11,950 bases of DNA from Pseudomonadota bacterium (lineage in GTDB: Bacteria > Pseudomonadota > Gammaproteobacteria > Steroidobacterales > Rariloculaceae), in NCBI GenBank assembly GCA_009843005.1, contig VYEH01000226.1, forward strand, positions 15,553-27,502. The letters are read 5' to 3'. Within the stretch, counting starts at the first letter, position 1. Every line of letters starts with the position of its first letter. The notes below the pieces were generated by a model, which was not told the origin of the DNA, did no database searches, and saw only the letters and a list, made by a program, of their open reading frames with translations. Made by a program: the position numbers and the translations under genes. Positions 1-6,964 of the stretch are shown here, piece after piece.

Positions 1-650
1 TCATCCGGATTCATCAGGATGTCCGACTCGGCCTCGATCACGAAACCGGCCTGGGTGATCAGCTCCCGGGCCTTGGACGCTTCCATGCGGTGCAACTCTG
101 CGTTGTCCTGGCCGGCAACGCCCACGTGGTCCGTGATCCCGAGTACGCCACCGGGCGCGAGCGCATCGTAGATGCCGCCGAGGAATCCCAGGCCGACCTC
201 GTCGCCGCGATTGGCCATGTCGTGCAGGTTCAATGCCGTAAACGCGGCGTCCGCCTCGACGGGCAGGTCGATAGCCGTGCCTTGAGTGTAGATGACCTCA
301 ACGTTCCCCAGGCGCTCCGCCCGGGCCGCTGCCGCGTCTGCAAAGCGCTCGCGCATTCGCTCCGCGTTCTGCGAGTACACGGTGCCGTCCGGCCCGACCG
401 CCGCGGACAGCACTTCGGTATACCAGCCGCCGCCCGCGATCGCCTCGAGCACGTTCATGCCTTCCCCGATACCTACGAAGTTCAACACTTCCGAGGGCAT
501 TCGGGACGCATCCCGTTCTTTCTCTTCAGCCGGCCGCTCCTCGGCCATCAGCGCCGCATCGAATCCCGGCGCCAATTGCGCCCATGCGCCGCCGGCGAAC
601 ACCGCCGCGCAAGCCGTCGCAGCGATCAGCAATCCCGTTTTCATCCTCAT
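1..650 (-). CDS. Exported SAM-dependent methyltransferase-like protein (COG4798-like), 3' end cut off by window edge
   Basis: The 216 visible residues begin with a signal peptide: MRMK, a hydrophobic stretch to about residue 20, and an Ala-Trp-Ala cleavage motif at 22-24. The mature part looks like a class I methyltransferase. A glycine-rich SAM-binding loop (VLEAIAGGGWYTEVL) is followed by AVGPDGTVYSQN, a central LNLHDM segment, then LAPGGVLGITDHVG and a C-terminal stretch with LHRME, AGF and AESDILMNPD. As I recall, this pattern matches the 'predicted methyltransferase' group COG4798, which often carries a leader. An Asn replaces the usual acidic residue at the end of strand 2. The substrate is unknown, and enzymatic activity is unproven because SAM is not expected outside the cytoplasm. 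The ATG at 650 follows an AGGAG (660-664) by 9 bases; a second ATG lies two codons later. The stop codon lies beyond position 1, so perhaps a few dozen residues are missing. It is the last gene of the minus-strand series, 51 bp after ddl. Confidence 0.85.
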   Translation of the reverse strand, partial: MRMKTGLLIAATACAAVFAGGAWAQLAPGFDAALMAEERPAEEKERDASRMPSEVLNFVGIGEGMNVLEAIAGGGWYTEVLSAAVGPDGTVYSQNAERMRERFADAAAARAERLGNVEVIYTQGTAIDLPVEADAAFTALNLHDMANRGDEVGLGFLGGIYDALAPGGVLGITDHVGVAGQDNAELHRMEASKARELITQAGFVIEAESDILMNPD

Positions 651-682
651 GATGCCATTCTCCTGTAGATGAGCATTAATCC

Positions 683-698
683 TGCGGGAAAACCCGCA
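683..698 (-). terminator. Small stem-loop just after ddl, possible weak terminator
   Basis: TGCGGG and CCCGCA form a perfect 6-bp stem around a 4-base loop, starting 3 bases past the ddl stop codon and lying before the methyltransferase start. No run of T follows on the minus strand, so a classical rho-independent terminator is doubtful. It could instead be a 3'-end protecting hairpin or an attenuating element between the two genes. Confidence 0.3.
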
Positions 699-701
699 AG
701 T

Positions 702-1778
702 TTACACCACACAGTCCCCGCGCAGTTCCAGCGCAAGTTCAAGCAGACGGTCGATCAACTGAGGGTAGGTGATGCCGCTCGCTTCCCAAAGCCTGGGATA
801 CATACTCGACTCCGTGAACCCCGGCATGGTGTTGACCTCACTGATCCAGGCCTTGTCGGTGCCTCGCTCCAGCAGAAAGTCCACACGGGCCAGCCCGCTA
901 CAGGCCAGGGCTTCAAACGACTGGATCGCCAACGCCTGAAGCTGGTCCGTCAACGTTTCATCCAGCACCGCCGGAACGATCAACTCGGTGGCGTCGTCGA
1001 AGTACTTGGCCTTGTAGTCGTAGAAATCCCGGTGCGGGCGGATTTCCCCGGGGACCGACGCCTGGGGATCGCTGTTGCCCAGGATCGCGATTTCGATCTC
1101 GCGGGCGTCGATCCCGGGTTCCACCAACAGTCGCTCGTCGTATCGCGCCGCGAGGTCGAGACCCGCTGCCAGTTCCTCGCGGTTTGCGACCTTCGAGATG
1201 CCCACGCTGGAGCCGAGATTGGCGGGTTTCACGAACAGCGGGTAGGCGAACGACGACTCCAGATCCGCGAGCACGCGTCCGCGCCGACCCTGCCATCTGC
1301 CTCGCTGAACCATGATCCATGGCAGCGTCGGTATGGAATTGGATCGAAATACGTCCTTGGCCAGCCCCTTGTCCATGGCCACCGCGCTGGCGGCCACGCC
1401 GCAACCCACGTAGGGCACGCCGCAGAACTCCAGCAGGCCCTGAAGCGTGCCGTCCTCGCCCATGGGACCGTGCAAGAGCGGAAAGACGGCGTCGACACCC
1501 GCATTCGACAACAGGGACAGGGCTTCGGATATGGCGCCGATGGAGTCCGTGGATGTGCCTGGTTCAGCCTGGTCATGACCCGCCTCGGCGACACGGGAAA
1601 GTCGCTCGAGGACATTGTCGCCGACAGCCCATCTGCCGGATCTGGAGATACCGATCGGAACGACGTCGTACCGCGTGGTGTCGATGGCGCCGAGCACGCC
1701 CCGGGCTGTCAGCAGGCTGATGTCGTGCTCGCCCGAGATTCCGCCGAAGATGACGCCGATCCGCAGTCGTTCGGACAC
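702..1778 (-). CDS. ddl: D-alanine--D-alanine ligase
   Basis: This is the ATP-grasp enzyme that joins two D-alanines for the peptidoglycan stem peptide, in the cytoplasm. At 358 aa it has the length of the DdlA-like longer form. Visible motifs are the N-terminal GGISGEHDISL (12-22, with Glu17 matching the first catalytic-triad residue), HGPMGEDGTLQG (103-114), VPYVGCGV followed by AMDK, and VKPANLGSSVG (183-193, ATP-binding Lys184 and the active-site serines). The omega-loop FYDYKAKY (252-259) and the metal ligands Asp300, Glu314 and Asn316 in EVNTMPGFT are also present. The Lys-Tyr pair at 258-259 is that of true dipeptide ligases; VanA-type depsipeptide ligases have His in place of this Tyr. 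The start is GTG at 1778: an in-frame TGA lies only two codons upstream (1784-1782), so no longer version is possible. The ribosome site is a weak G-rich stretch. The gene lies 116 bp after coaX, so it may have its own promoter. Confidence 0.96.
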   Translation of the reverse strand: MSERLRIGVIFGGISGEHDISLLTARGVLGAIDTTRYDVVPIGISRSGRWAVGDNVLERLSRVAEAGHDQAEPGTSTDSIGAISEALSLLSNAGVDAVFPLLHGPMGEDGTLQGLLEFCGVPYVGCGVAASAVAMDKGLAKDVFRSNSIPTLPWIMVQRGRWQGRRGRVLADLESSFAYPLFVKPANLGSSVGISKVANREELAAGLDLAARYDERLLVEPGIDAREIEIAILGNSDPQASVPGEIRPHRDFYDYKAKYFDDATELIVPAVLDETLTDQLQALAIQSFEALACSGLARVDFLLERGTDKAWISEVNTMPGFTESSMYPRLWEASGITYPQLIDRLLELALELRGDCVV

Positions 1779-1894
1779 GGCTCACCCGCCCCCGGGCGCG
1801 GCCCGCGCGACGATTGCCAGGGAGAAACCGGGTCGCATTCCTGTCATGGCGCGAATGATAACGGGTATGTCGTCACCAACCTACCCGGAATGCC
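1779..1894 (-). other. coaX-ddl intergenic region with a possible leader ORF
   Basis: This is the longest gap in the minus-strand series. On the minus strand a TATCAT hexamer (1860-1855) resembles a -10 box, but no convincing -35 sits at the right distance. Just after it, an ATG at 1847 opens a 21-codon frame that ends in TGA at 1782, three bases before the ddl GTG and in the same frame. No ribosome site precedes this ATG. The segment could be a short leader peptide, or simply the untranslated 5' region of ddl. Confidence 0.3.
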
Positions 1895-2671
1895 TCACCG
1901 GCCGGGAGGGCGGAGGTCCAGCGCGCCTGCGATGGAGCCGAGTCCTTCGAGCACCAGGTAGGGGCGGTGCTCACAAGGTATCTCAAGCCAGGGGGCGAGC
2001 GTTGTGGCGTCACCGCCGGTGAGGTAAACCGCCGGCTGTTCGTCCAGTTCGCCGGTGACGGCGGACATCGCCCGGTCCAGGGCCCCGGCAAGACCCAGCA
2101 TCGCCCCCTTGGCCACCGCCTCGTCCGTACTGGACCCGAGCACCGCGGCGCCCCGGGCGGGCCGGGAATGGCCGCGGGTTTCGCCGATACCGCTGGTATG
2201 CCGATCCAGCGCCGCGGCGATGACCCGCGGACCGGCGAGAATCAGGCCTCCCAGGTGCCGTCCGCCCGAGTCGACCGCATCCAGTGTGACGGCCGTTCCC
2301 GCATCGATCACGCAGGCGGCGCCGGCCGCGAGCCTGAAGCCTGCGATCAGCGCCACCCATCGGTCCGAACCCATCCGCGACGGGTCCGCGTAGGCGCAGC
2401 GGACGCCGTGGCCCTGACGTCCGGTGTTCACGAACTCGGGGGCCAGGTCCCAACGCCGCTCCACCATTTCGGTGAAGGCGGAAACGAAATCCTTACCCGC
2501 CACATTGACGGCCACCACGCGATCCGGACGCCCCGGCGCAGCCTTGGCCAGCGATTCCAGTGCCGCGCCCGGGGTTCGTTCGTGGACGGCTTCGCCGGGA
2601 TCGATCAGGCCGCGCCCGGATACGAACGCCCACTTGATGCGGGTGTTGCCGATGTCCACGACGAGAATCAT
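1895..2671 (-). CDS. coaX: Type III pantothenate kinase
   Basis: It phosphorylates pantothenate with ATP, the first step of coenzyme A synthesis, in the cytoplasm. The protein is 258 aa, the usual CoaX length. It belongs to the ASKHA fold: phosphate-1 motif DIGNTRIKWA (6-15), the pantothenate/catalytic segment ending in GSDRW (101-105, with Asp103 the likely general base), and the second phosphate motif IDAGTAVTLD (122-131), whose Asp binds the activating monovalent cation. HLGGLILAG follows, and the C-terminal LTGGDA is the adenosine-side motif. Type III kinases are not feedback-inhibited by CoA, in contrast to CoaA (family knowledge). The ATG at 2671 overlaps the birA stop as ATGA and has GAGG at 2680-2683, 8 bases upstream, so translation is probably coupled to birA. 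The frame stays open far upstream of this ATG, but that part is antisense-like noise inside birA. Confidence 0.96.
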   Translation of the reverse strand: MILVVDIGNTRIKWAFVSGRGLIDPGEAVHERTPGAALESLAKAAPGRPDRVVAVNVAGKDFVSAFTEMVERRWDLAPEFVNTGRQGHGVRCAYADPSRMGSDRWVALIAGFRLAAGAACVIDAGTAVTLDAVDSGGRHLGGLILAGPRVIAAALDRHTSGIGETRGHSRPARGAAVLGSSTDEAVAKGAMLGLAGALDRAMSAVTGELDEQPAVYLTGGDATTLAPWLEIPCEHRPYLVLEGLGSIAGALDLRPPGR

Positions 2672-3486
2672 TGCCCGGACCTCAGGGTGACATCCCCGGA
2701 TAATATTCGGCGCGTACCGCCCGGCGACATTACAATCAGTGCGCCACGGAAATCTACACCTTCGGCCGTGCCGGACAAGCGGTCGGGGCCATCGGTCACG
2801 GTCACCGGCCTGCGCCTGAGGTAGTCTGCCTCTCGAAACGGCGCGTAGTACGCCCTGAACCCCGATTTTTCGAATGTCCTGAACATTTCGAAATAGCCCT
2901 CGATCAGGGCTGCGGCCAGATCGTTCCGTGGAGGCGGCCGGGCGTTTGCCATTTTCTGAAGGTCGATCGCGCTGTCGGGATGCTCGCCGACGTTCTCCAG
3001 CGTCTCGCGGTCCATGGATACGTTGACGCCGATCCCCACTACGGCATGGCAGGCACCGGAATCCTGGGGCGCAGTCTCCACCAGGATGCCACCGAGTTTC
3101 CTGTGATTCCAGACCAGGTCGTTGGGCCATTTGAGCATCGGTGCGCGGCCGGTGAGCGCCTCGATGACCTGCCGTGTCGCCACGCCCGCGGCCAGCGAGA
3201 GCGCGGGCAGGTCTTCCGGCGTCCGGGCAAACGACCAGCCCACCGACAGCGCAATTCCGCTGCCCGGCGGCATGTTCCAAGTTCTGCCCCGACGGCCGCG
3301 GCCCGCATGCTGTAACTCAGCCAATGCCGCGGTGAGATTTCCCGGGGCGGGGGCGGGCGCGCCAAGAAGATGAGAGTTGGTGGAGTTCAACTCCTTGAAG
3401 ACTTCCAGGCGGGCGATGTGCTGCAGGACGTTTGCGCCGATCCGGGAGCGGATCCGGTCCGGGTCGAGGAGATCAGGCGGAGGCAT
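2668..3486 (-). CDS. birA: Biotin--[acetyl-CoA-carboxylase] ligase, without DNA-binding domain
   Basis: It makes biotinyl-5'-AMP and transfers biotin to the carboxyl carrier protein of acetyl-CoA carboxylase. Of its 272 aa, the catalytic domain spans about 25-220: NSTN (34-37), the nucleotide loop HAGRGRRGRTW (60-70), KWPNDLVWNHRKLGGILVE (119-137, with Lys130 the biotin-contacting lysine) and VVGIGVNVS. An SH3-like C-terminal domain fills about 225-270. Compared with the 321-residue E. coli BirA, the N-terminal winged helix that represses bio genes is absent. The start cannot be extended, because an in-frame TGA lies three codons above the ATG at 3486. This is therefore a monofunctional ligase, and biotin genes must be controlled in another way. 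No good ribosome site is seen. The gene overlaps coaX by 4 bases, an arrangement common in gammaproteobacteria. Confidence 0.95.
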   Translation of the reverse strand: MPPPDLLDPDRIRSRIGANVLQHIARLEVFKELNSTNSHLLGAPAPAPGNLTAALAELQHAGRGRRGRTWNMPPGSGIALSVGWSFARTPEDLPALSLAAGVATRQVIEALTGRAPMLKWPNDLVWNHRKLGGILVETAPQDSGACHAVVGIGVNVSMDRETLENVGEHPDSAIDLQKMANARPPPRNDLAAALIEGYFEMFRTFEKSGFRAYYAPFREADYLRRRPVTVTDGPDRLSGTAEGVDFRGALIVMSPGGTRRILSGDVTLRSGQ

Positions 3487-3556
3487 CGTTGGTCATTCGG
3501 CCGTCTTTTGGCAGGCGGTCTTCCGCCCCATGCAGCGGGACTATTGCCATGGACCG

Positions 3557-4195
3557 CTACCGGCGCAAGCGCAGCAGATTGGCCCGGTGCTCGGTGCCGG
3601 CGAGGATTCGCTGAAGATTCTCGCGATGCGTGTAGGTAATGATCGCGGCCACCCAGGCGGAAAAGATGAACAGGCCGAATTCCTCCGGCAACGCCGTAAA
3701 CCCGAAATACACCGGCGCCGCCACGGCGACGCTTACCGTCGCAAGTCCCACATAGTGCGTGATGGCGATAACGGCCAGCCACAGGACCACCGCGGGCAGG
3801 GCGATAGACGGGGCGACCACGAACAGCACGCCGATGGCGGTGGCCCCGCCCTTGCCGCCGCGAAAACCGTGCCAGAGCGGATAGACATGACCGAGAATCG
3901 CCGCGGCCGCGACGCTGTACCGGCGCAGGTCCCGGCTGACCAGCGGATCGATGCCCACGCCGGGGATGTCGAGCGCGGGCAGAAGCGCCACCGGCAGGAT
4001 GCCCTTGGCGACGTCGATGAACATGACCCCGGCGGCGAACGGAAACCCCTGGGCCCGTAGCGCGTTGGTGGCGCCGGGATTGCGGCTGCCGAACGTGCGG
4101 ATATCGACGCCGCCGCGAAACCGCCCCATGACCAGGGCGCCCAGCACGGAGCCCAGCAGGTACGCAGCGGTAAACTTCAATCCCAACTCGATCAT
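3557..4195 (-). CDS. plsY: Acyl-phosphate:glycerol-3-phosphate acyltransferase (membrane)
   Basis: PlsY moves the acyl chain from acyl-phosphate (made by PlsX) to glycerol-3-phosphate, giving lysophosphatidic acid at the inner membrane. The 212-aa protein is hydrophobic, with several membrane segments (roughly 5-25, 50-72, 93-103, 120-150 and 155-185). All three family motifs are present: DIRTFGSRNPGATN (31-44), DVAKGILP (60-67) and GHVYPLWHGFRGGKGGAT (101-118). The ATG at 4195 is the first residue of the hydrophobic N-terminus. It lies 51 bp after the M61 peptidase gene. The leader contains a perfect CCGGG/CCCGG hairpin (4209-4221) and a TAGAAT hexamer (4231-4226) that could be a -10 box without a clear -35. 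A separate weak promoter is therefore possible but unproven. Confidence 0.96.
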   Translation of the reverse strand: MIELGLKFTAAYLLGSVLGALVMGRFRGGVDIRTFGSRNPGATNALRAQGFPFAAGVMFIDVAKGILPVALLPALDIPGVGIDPLVSRDLRRYSVAAAAILGHVYPLWHGFRGGKGGATAIGVLFVVAPSIALPAVVLWLAVIAITHYVGLATVSVAVAAPVYFGFTALPEEFGLFIFSAWVAAIITYTHRENLQRILAGTEHRANLLRLRR

Positions 4196-4246
4196 GCCCG
4201 AAGACCCACCGGGACGCCCGGCGCGATTCTATCACCGCAACCGCGC

Positions 4247-6034
4247 TCAGCAGCCCAGCCAGGCTTGCCGTCGACTCAGGGCGTCGGCATCCGGTTTGTC
4301 GGCGAGACTGAGCACGCAAGTTTCCTGGGCTGCTTCGCCGAGAGTCACCGGAAACTCCAGCAGTTCCTCGTCTCGAAAACCGCTTATCCGGACGGTTTGT
4401 CCGGCCTTGTACCTGGCCAGCCGTTGCAGCAGGTTTTTCTCGCTCAACATCAGCCCGTCGATCGCGATCAGTACGTCTCCGGGGCTCACGCCGGCCCGCT
4501 CCGCGGGACCATCGGCCATCACGACAGCCACCTCCAGGCCGGCGCCGTGCGGCCGGAATCGAATGCCCAGTTCGAGCGGGGGCGCGGCGGTCTTGCCCAC
4601 ACCGCTTCCCACCCGGCCGAAACGCTTGTCCCTCCGCAACTCCATGTTGACGCCGAATTCGGTCATCAGCTCCGCCAGCGGAAGATCCTGCGTACCGCGC
4701 ACCGCAGACTCGAAAAATTCCCTGAGGTCCAGGCCGGACATGGCCTGAACCAACTCCTCGAATGCCGTTTCGGGCATCCCTTCATCGGCCTCTCCGTAAC
4801 GCTTCCACAGCTCGCGCATGACCGCATCCAGGGTCTCGCCGGATTCCCTGCGCAGGGTCAGGTCCAGGGCAAGCGCTGTCAATGCGCCCTTGCCGTAGTA
4901 GTTGACATTGGCATTGAGAAAATTCACTTCCGGCTTGTAGTACTTGTCCCAGGCTTCGAAACTGGCTTCGGAAAGACTCTGCCTGAGCCGTCCGGGGGTC
5001 TGGTAGACCCGGGTCAGCTTCTTGCCCAGGCTCCGCAGATAGGCCGCCGCGTCGATGAGGCCGCTTCTCAGCAGCAGCACGTCCTCGTAGTAGGAGGTCA
5101 CACCCTCAACCACCCATAGCAGCCGTGTATGGCTGCGTCGATCCAGTCGATATGGGCTGAACGCCGCGGGCTTGATGCGCTTGACGTTCCAGGCGTGAAA
5201 GTACTCGTGGCTGCAGAGGCTGAGGAAGTCTCGGTAGCTTTCCGACACGGTGTAGTGCCCCGGCACCGGCAAGCTGTCCCGGGAGAACATCAGACTGCTC
5301 GATGCCCGGTGTTCCAACCCTCCGCGGCCGCGCCCTGCGGCGTAGCCGAGAAACAGGTATCGCCGAAACGGGGCCGGAGGACCGAAAAACTCGATATGCG
5401 CATCGCAGAGCCTTGCCAGGTCGGTGGCGACACGATCCATGTCGGTTTCGTGACGCCCCGCGATGATCAGCCTGTGAGGCACACCGCCCGCCTGAAAGTC
5501 CACGTCGGCGAAGTCCCCGATCTCGAACGGATGGTCGATGAGTTCGTCGTAGTTCTCCGCCCGGTAGCGGCCGAATCCGTCCGCGTCGACTTCGACGGCC
5601 TGCATGGCGGTCGCCACCCGCCACCCGGTGGCTCGCGGGTCCTCGGGCCGTTCCAGCACGACTTCAACCGGGTCCGCCTCAAGGCCCTCGGGCGCGAGAA
5701 ACAAGCAGACGCCGTTGAAGTATCCGCGTCTCGTGTCCAGGTAGGCTCCGCGTACGGAGCGATCAAGTGCGAACACCTCGGCCGTGACGGTCAGTTCCGA
5801 ACCGGCTGCATCGCATTGCCATGAGCTCTTTGAGACCTTTTCCAGCGGGGCGCGGCTGCCATCCGAAGTGGCCCGAATGGCGGTTATGTGCCTGGCGTAT
5901 TCACGCAACAGGTAGCTGCCAGGCGTCCAGGACGGCAGCGAGAATCGCTGCCCCCGCGCGGGGTTCGCAATCCGGCAGCTGACCTCAAAGTGGTGACGGT
6001 TCAGGCTGGCGAGCCGGACCCGATAACGAATCAT
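4247..6034 (-). CDS. M61 family metallopeptidase (glycyl aminopeptidase type) with C-terminal PDZ domain
   Basis: This 595-aa protein has the full M61 layout. The N-terminal beta domain carries PSWTPGSYLLREYARH (34-49). It is followed by DELIDHPFEIGDF (163-175) and GGLEH (238-242). The zinc site is SHEYFHAWNVKR, with His276, Glu277 and His280; Glu310 in EGVTSYYED is the third ligand. YYGKG (379-383) lies in the helical part. A PDZ domain occupies about 488-570 (DGPAERAGVSPGDVLIAIDG). Characterised M61 enzymes remove N-terminal glycine or alanine from peptides; the substrate here is unknown. There is no signal peptide, so it is predicted to be cytoplasmic. Its ATG at 6034 is 19 bp after the GST stop, behind a weak GGCGGA, which suggests cotranscription with the GST gene. 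Confidence 0.93.
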   Translation of the reverse strand: MIRYRVRLASLNRHHFEVSCRIANPARGQRFSLPSWTPGSYLLREYARHITAIRATSDGSRAPLEKVSKSSWQCDAAGSELTVTAEVFALDRSVRGAYLDTRRGYFNGVCLFLAPEGLEADPVEVVLERPEDPRATGWRVATAMQAVEVDADGFGRYRAENYDELIDHPFEIGDFADVDFQAGGVPHRLIIAGRHETDMDRVATDLARLCDAHIEFFGPPAPFRRYLFLGYAAGRGRGGLEHRASSSLMFSRDSLPVPGHYTVSESYRDFLSLCSHEYFHAWNVKRIKPAAFSPYRLDRRSHTRLLWVVEGVTSYYEDVLLLRSGLIDAAAYLRSLGKKLTRVYQTPGRLRQSLSEASFEAWDKYYKPEVNFLNANVNYYGKGALTALALDLTLRRESGETLDAVMRELWKRYGEADEGMPETAFEELVQAMSGLDLREFFESAVRGTQDLPLAELMTEFGVNMELRRDKRFGRVGSGVGKTAAPPLELGIRFRPHGAGLEVAVVMADGPAERAGVSPGDVLIAIDGLMLSEKNLLQRLARYKAGQTVRISGFRDEELLEFPVTLGEAAQETCVLSLADKPDADALSRRQAWLGC

Positions 6035-6053
6035 TGCTTGCGTCCGCCAGGGA

Positions 6054-6695
6054 TCAACCGTCCAGGGAGGCGACGGCGGGCCTGGCGTCGATGGCCTCCG
6101 CCCAACGGCGTAAATGCTCCCGGTGCTCCGCCGGGTCGTCCTTCGTCACCCAATGTGCAAACCATCGATAGACATAGGCCGCGATATCAGCGTAGGTATA
6201 GCGGTCGCCGGCCAGGTATTCGCTATCTGCCAGGCGGCGGTCGATCTTGTCGAAAAACCCCTTGATGCGCTTCTCGCCCCTTTCAACCAGCGCGGGAATA
6301 CGCTCGTAGCTCGTCGGTCCCGGCAACGCCCGGCCGGCCGGAAAGACTTCGGAATTGCGAAACCGCTCCTGGACCGCCAGATAGCCTTCGAGCGTCGCAA
6401 TGTCGTGCCACATCAGTACGAGCGCCTGCTCCCTGGCGTCGCGGCCCATGAGATTGGGCTCGGGTTGAAGCTGCTCCAGGTAGTACACGATCGCCAGGCT
6501 CTCATTGATGCAGGTGCCGTCGTCCAGTTCGAGCGCGGGCACGGTCACGTTCGGATTGACGGCCGCATAGTCCCCGGTGCGGTGCTCGCCGGCCCGGATG
6601 TTCAGGATTTCGGTGGGGATATCCAGTCCCTTCTCTGCGATGACTATCCCCACCTTGCGGGGACTCGGGGCTCCAGGAAAGTAGTAGAGCTTCAT
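6054..6695 (-). CDS. Glutathione S-transferase family protein
   Basis: The 213-aa protein has the standard two-domain GST build. The N-terminal thioredoxin fold starts MKLYYFPGAPSPRKV, with Ser11 in the catalytic position. It continues with NPNVTVPALELDDG, containing the cis-Pro53, and the glutathione gamma-glutamyl contact Glu65-Ser66 in INESLAIVYYLEQ. The second, helical domain (about 85-213) contains the late motif DRYTYADIAAYVYRW, including the N-capping Asp typical of the fold. The substrate cannot be inferred. The start at 6695 is well supported: AAGGA lies at 6703-6707, 7 bases upstream. It is the first gene of the minus-strand series and is divergent from the ABC transporter genes, with 269 bp between them. 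Confidence 0.93.
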   Translation of the reverse strand: MKLYYFPGAPSPRKVGIVIAEKGLDIPTEILNIRAGEHRTGDYAAVNPNVTVPALELDDGTCINESLAIVYYLEQLQPEPNLMGRDAREQALVLMWHDIATLEGYLAVQERFRNSEVFPAGRALPGPTSYERIPALVERGEKRIKGFFDKIDRRLADSEYLAGDRYTYADIAAYVYRWFAHWVTKDDPAEHREHLRRWAEAIDARPAVASLDG

Positions 6696-6964
6696 GGACC
6701 AATCCTTGTTTCCGCTCGCTGTGTTTGCGCGACAGAGCCGAAGGCGGCAACCGATGCGAATCCGCCCGACCCTGTTTTGCGTTATCGTCGCGAGAGTGTC
6801 GTACCGCCCCGACCCCGGGGAGCCCGGGCCGGGGGCAGCGAGCGCGTAGTCTACACTACGGCCGCAGATTCAATGGGCCCGCGGCACGAATCGGGTACGC
6901 CGCAGGTGGCGGGACGGGCGGGGTCCACTTTGAGATAATCGCTCGACCCAGCCGGACACCGACC
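6696..6964. other. Divergent intergenic region between the GST and ABC transporter genes
   Basis: No gene is supported here. An open frame on the plus strand continues upstream of the ATPase, but its residues do not look like protein of this family. The stretch 6806-6836 is a run of C- and G-blocks able to fold on itself. Candidate -10-like elements are GATAAC on the minus strand (about 6787-6782) and GATAAT on the plus strand (about 6935-6940), each without a convincing -35. The region must contain promoters for both directions, but I cannot place them. Confidence 0.5.
6845..6860. promoter_or_regulatory. Inverted repeat, candidate operator
   Basis: CGTAGT and ACTACG form a perfect 6-bp inverted repeat with a 4-base spacer (CTAC). 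It lies near the middle of the divergent intergenic region, 105 bases before the ATPase start and about 150 bases from the GST start. This is the size and symmetry of a site for a dimeric regulator. No regulator gene is present in the window, so the binding protein is unknown. Chance occurrence is possible. Confidence 0.3.

Noticed and set aside
702..1778. Vancomycin-resistance-type D-Ala-D-lactate ligase
   Set aside because: The omega-loop has the Lys-Tyr pair of true dipeptide ligases, and no vanH, vanX or two-component genes are nearby.
669..1961. A 430-codon open frame on the plus strand opposite ddl
   Set aside because: It is antisense to a ligase with all catalytic motifs. The translated residues show no recognisable domain, and long antisense frames are expected in GC-rich DNA.
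1895..3280. A 461-codon minus-strand frame that would extend coaX far upstream
   Set aside because: The first ~200 residues lie within birA in another frame and look like noise. The ATG at 2671 gives the exact CoaX family N-terminus and has a ribosome site.
3473..3496. A 7-codon ORF overlapping the birA start
   Set aside because: It has no ribosome binding site and is too short to distinguish from chance.
3387..4319. A 310-codon minus-strand frame overlapping plsY
   Set aside because: It is a shadow in another frame of plsY, which has all three acyltransferase motifs and membrane segments.
6725..6964. An 80-codon N-terminal extension of the ABC ATPase
   Set aside because: It is Arg/Gly/Pro-rich, has no family similarity and covers the expected promoter region. 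The GTG at 6965 gives the normal length of this ATPase family.
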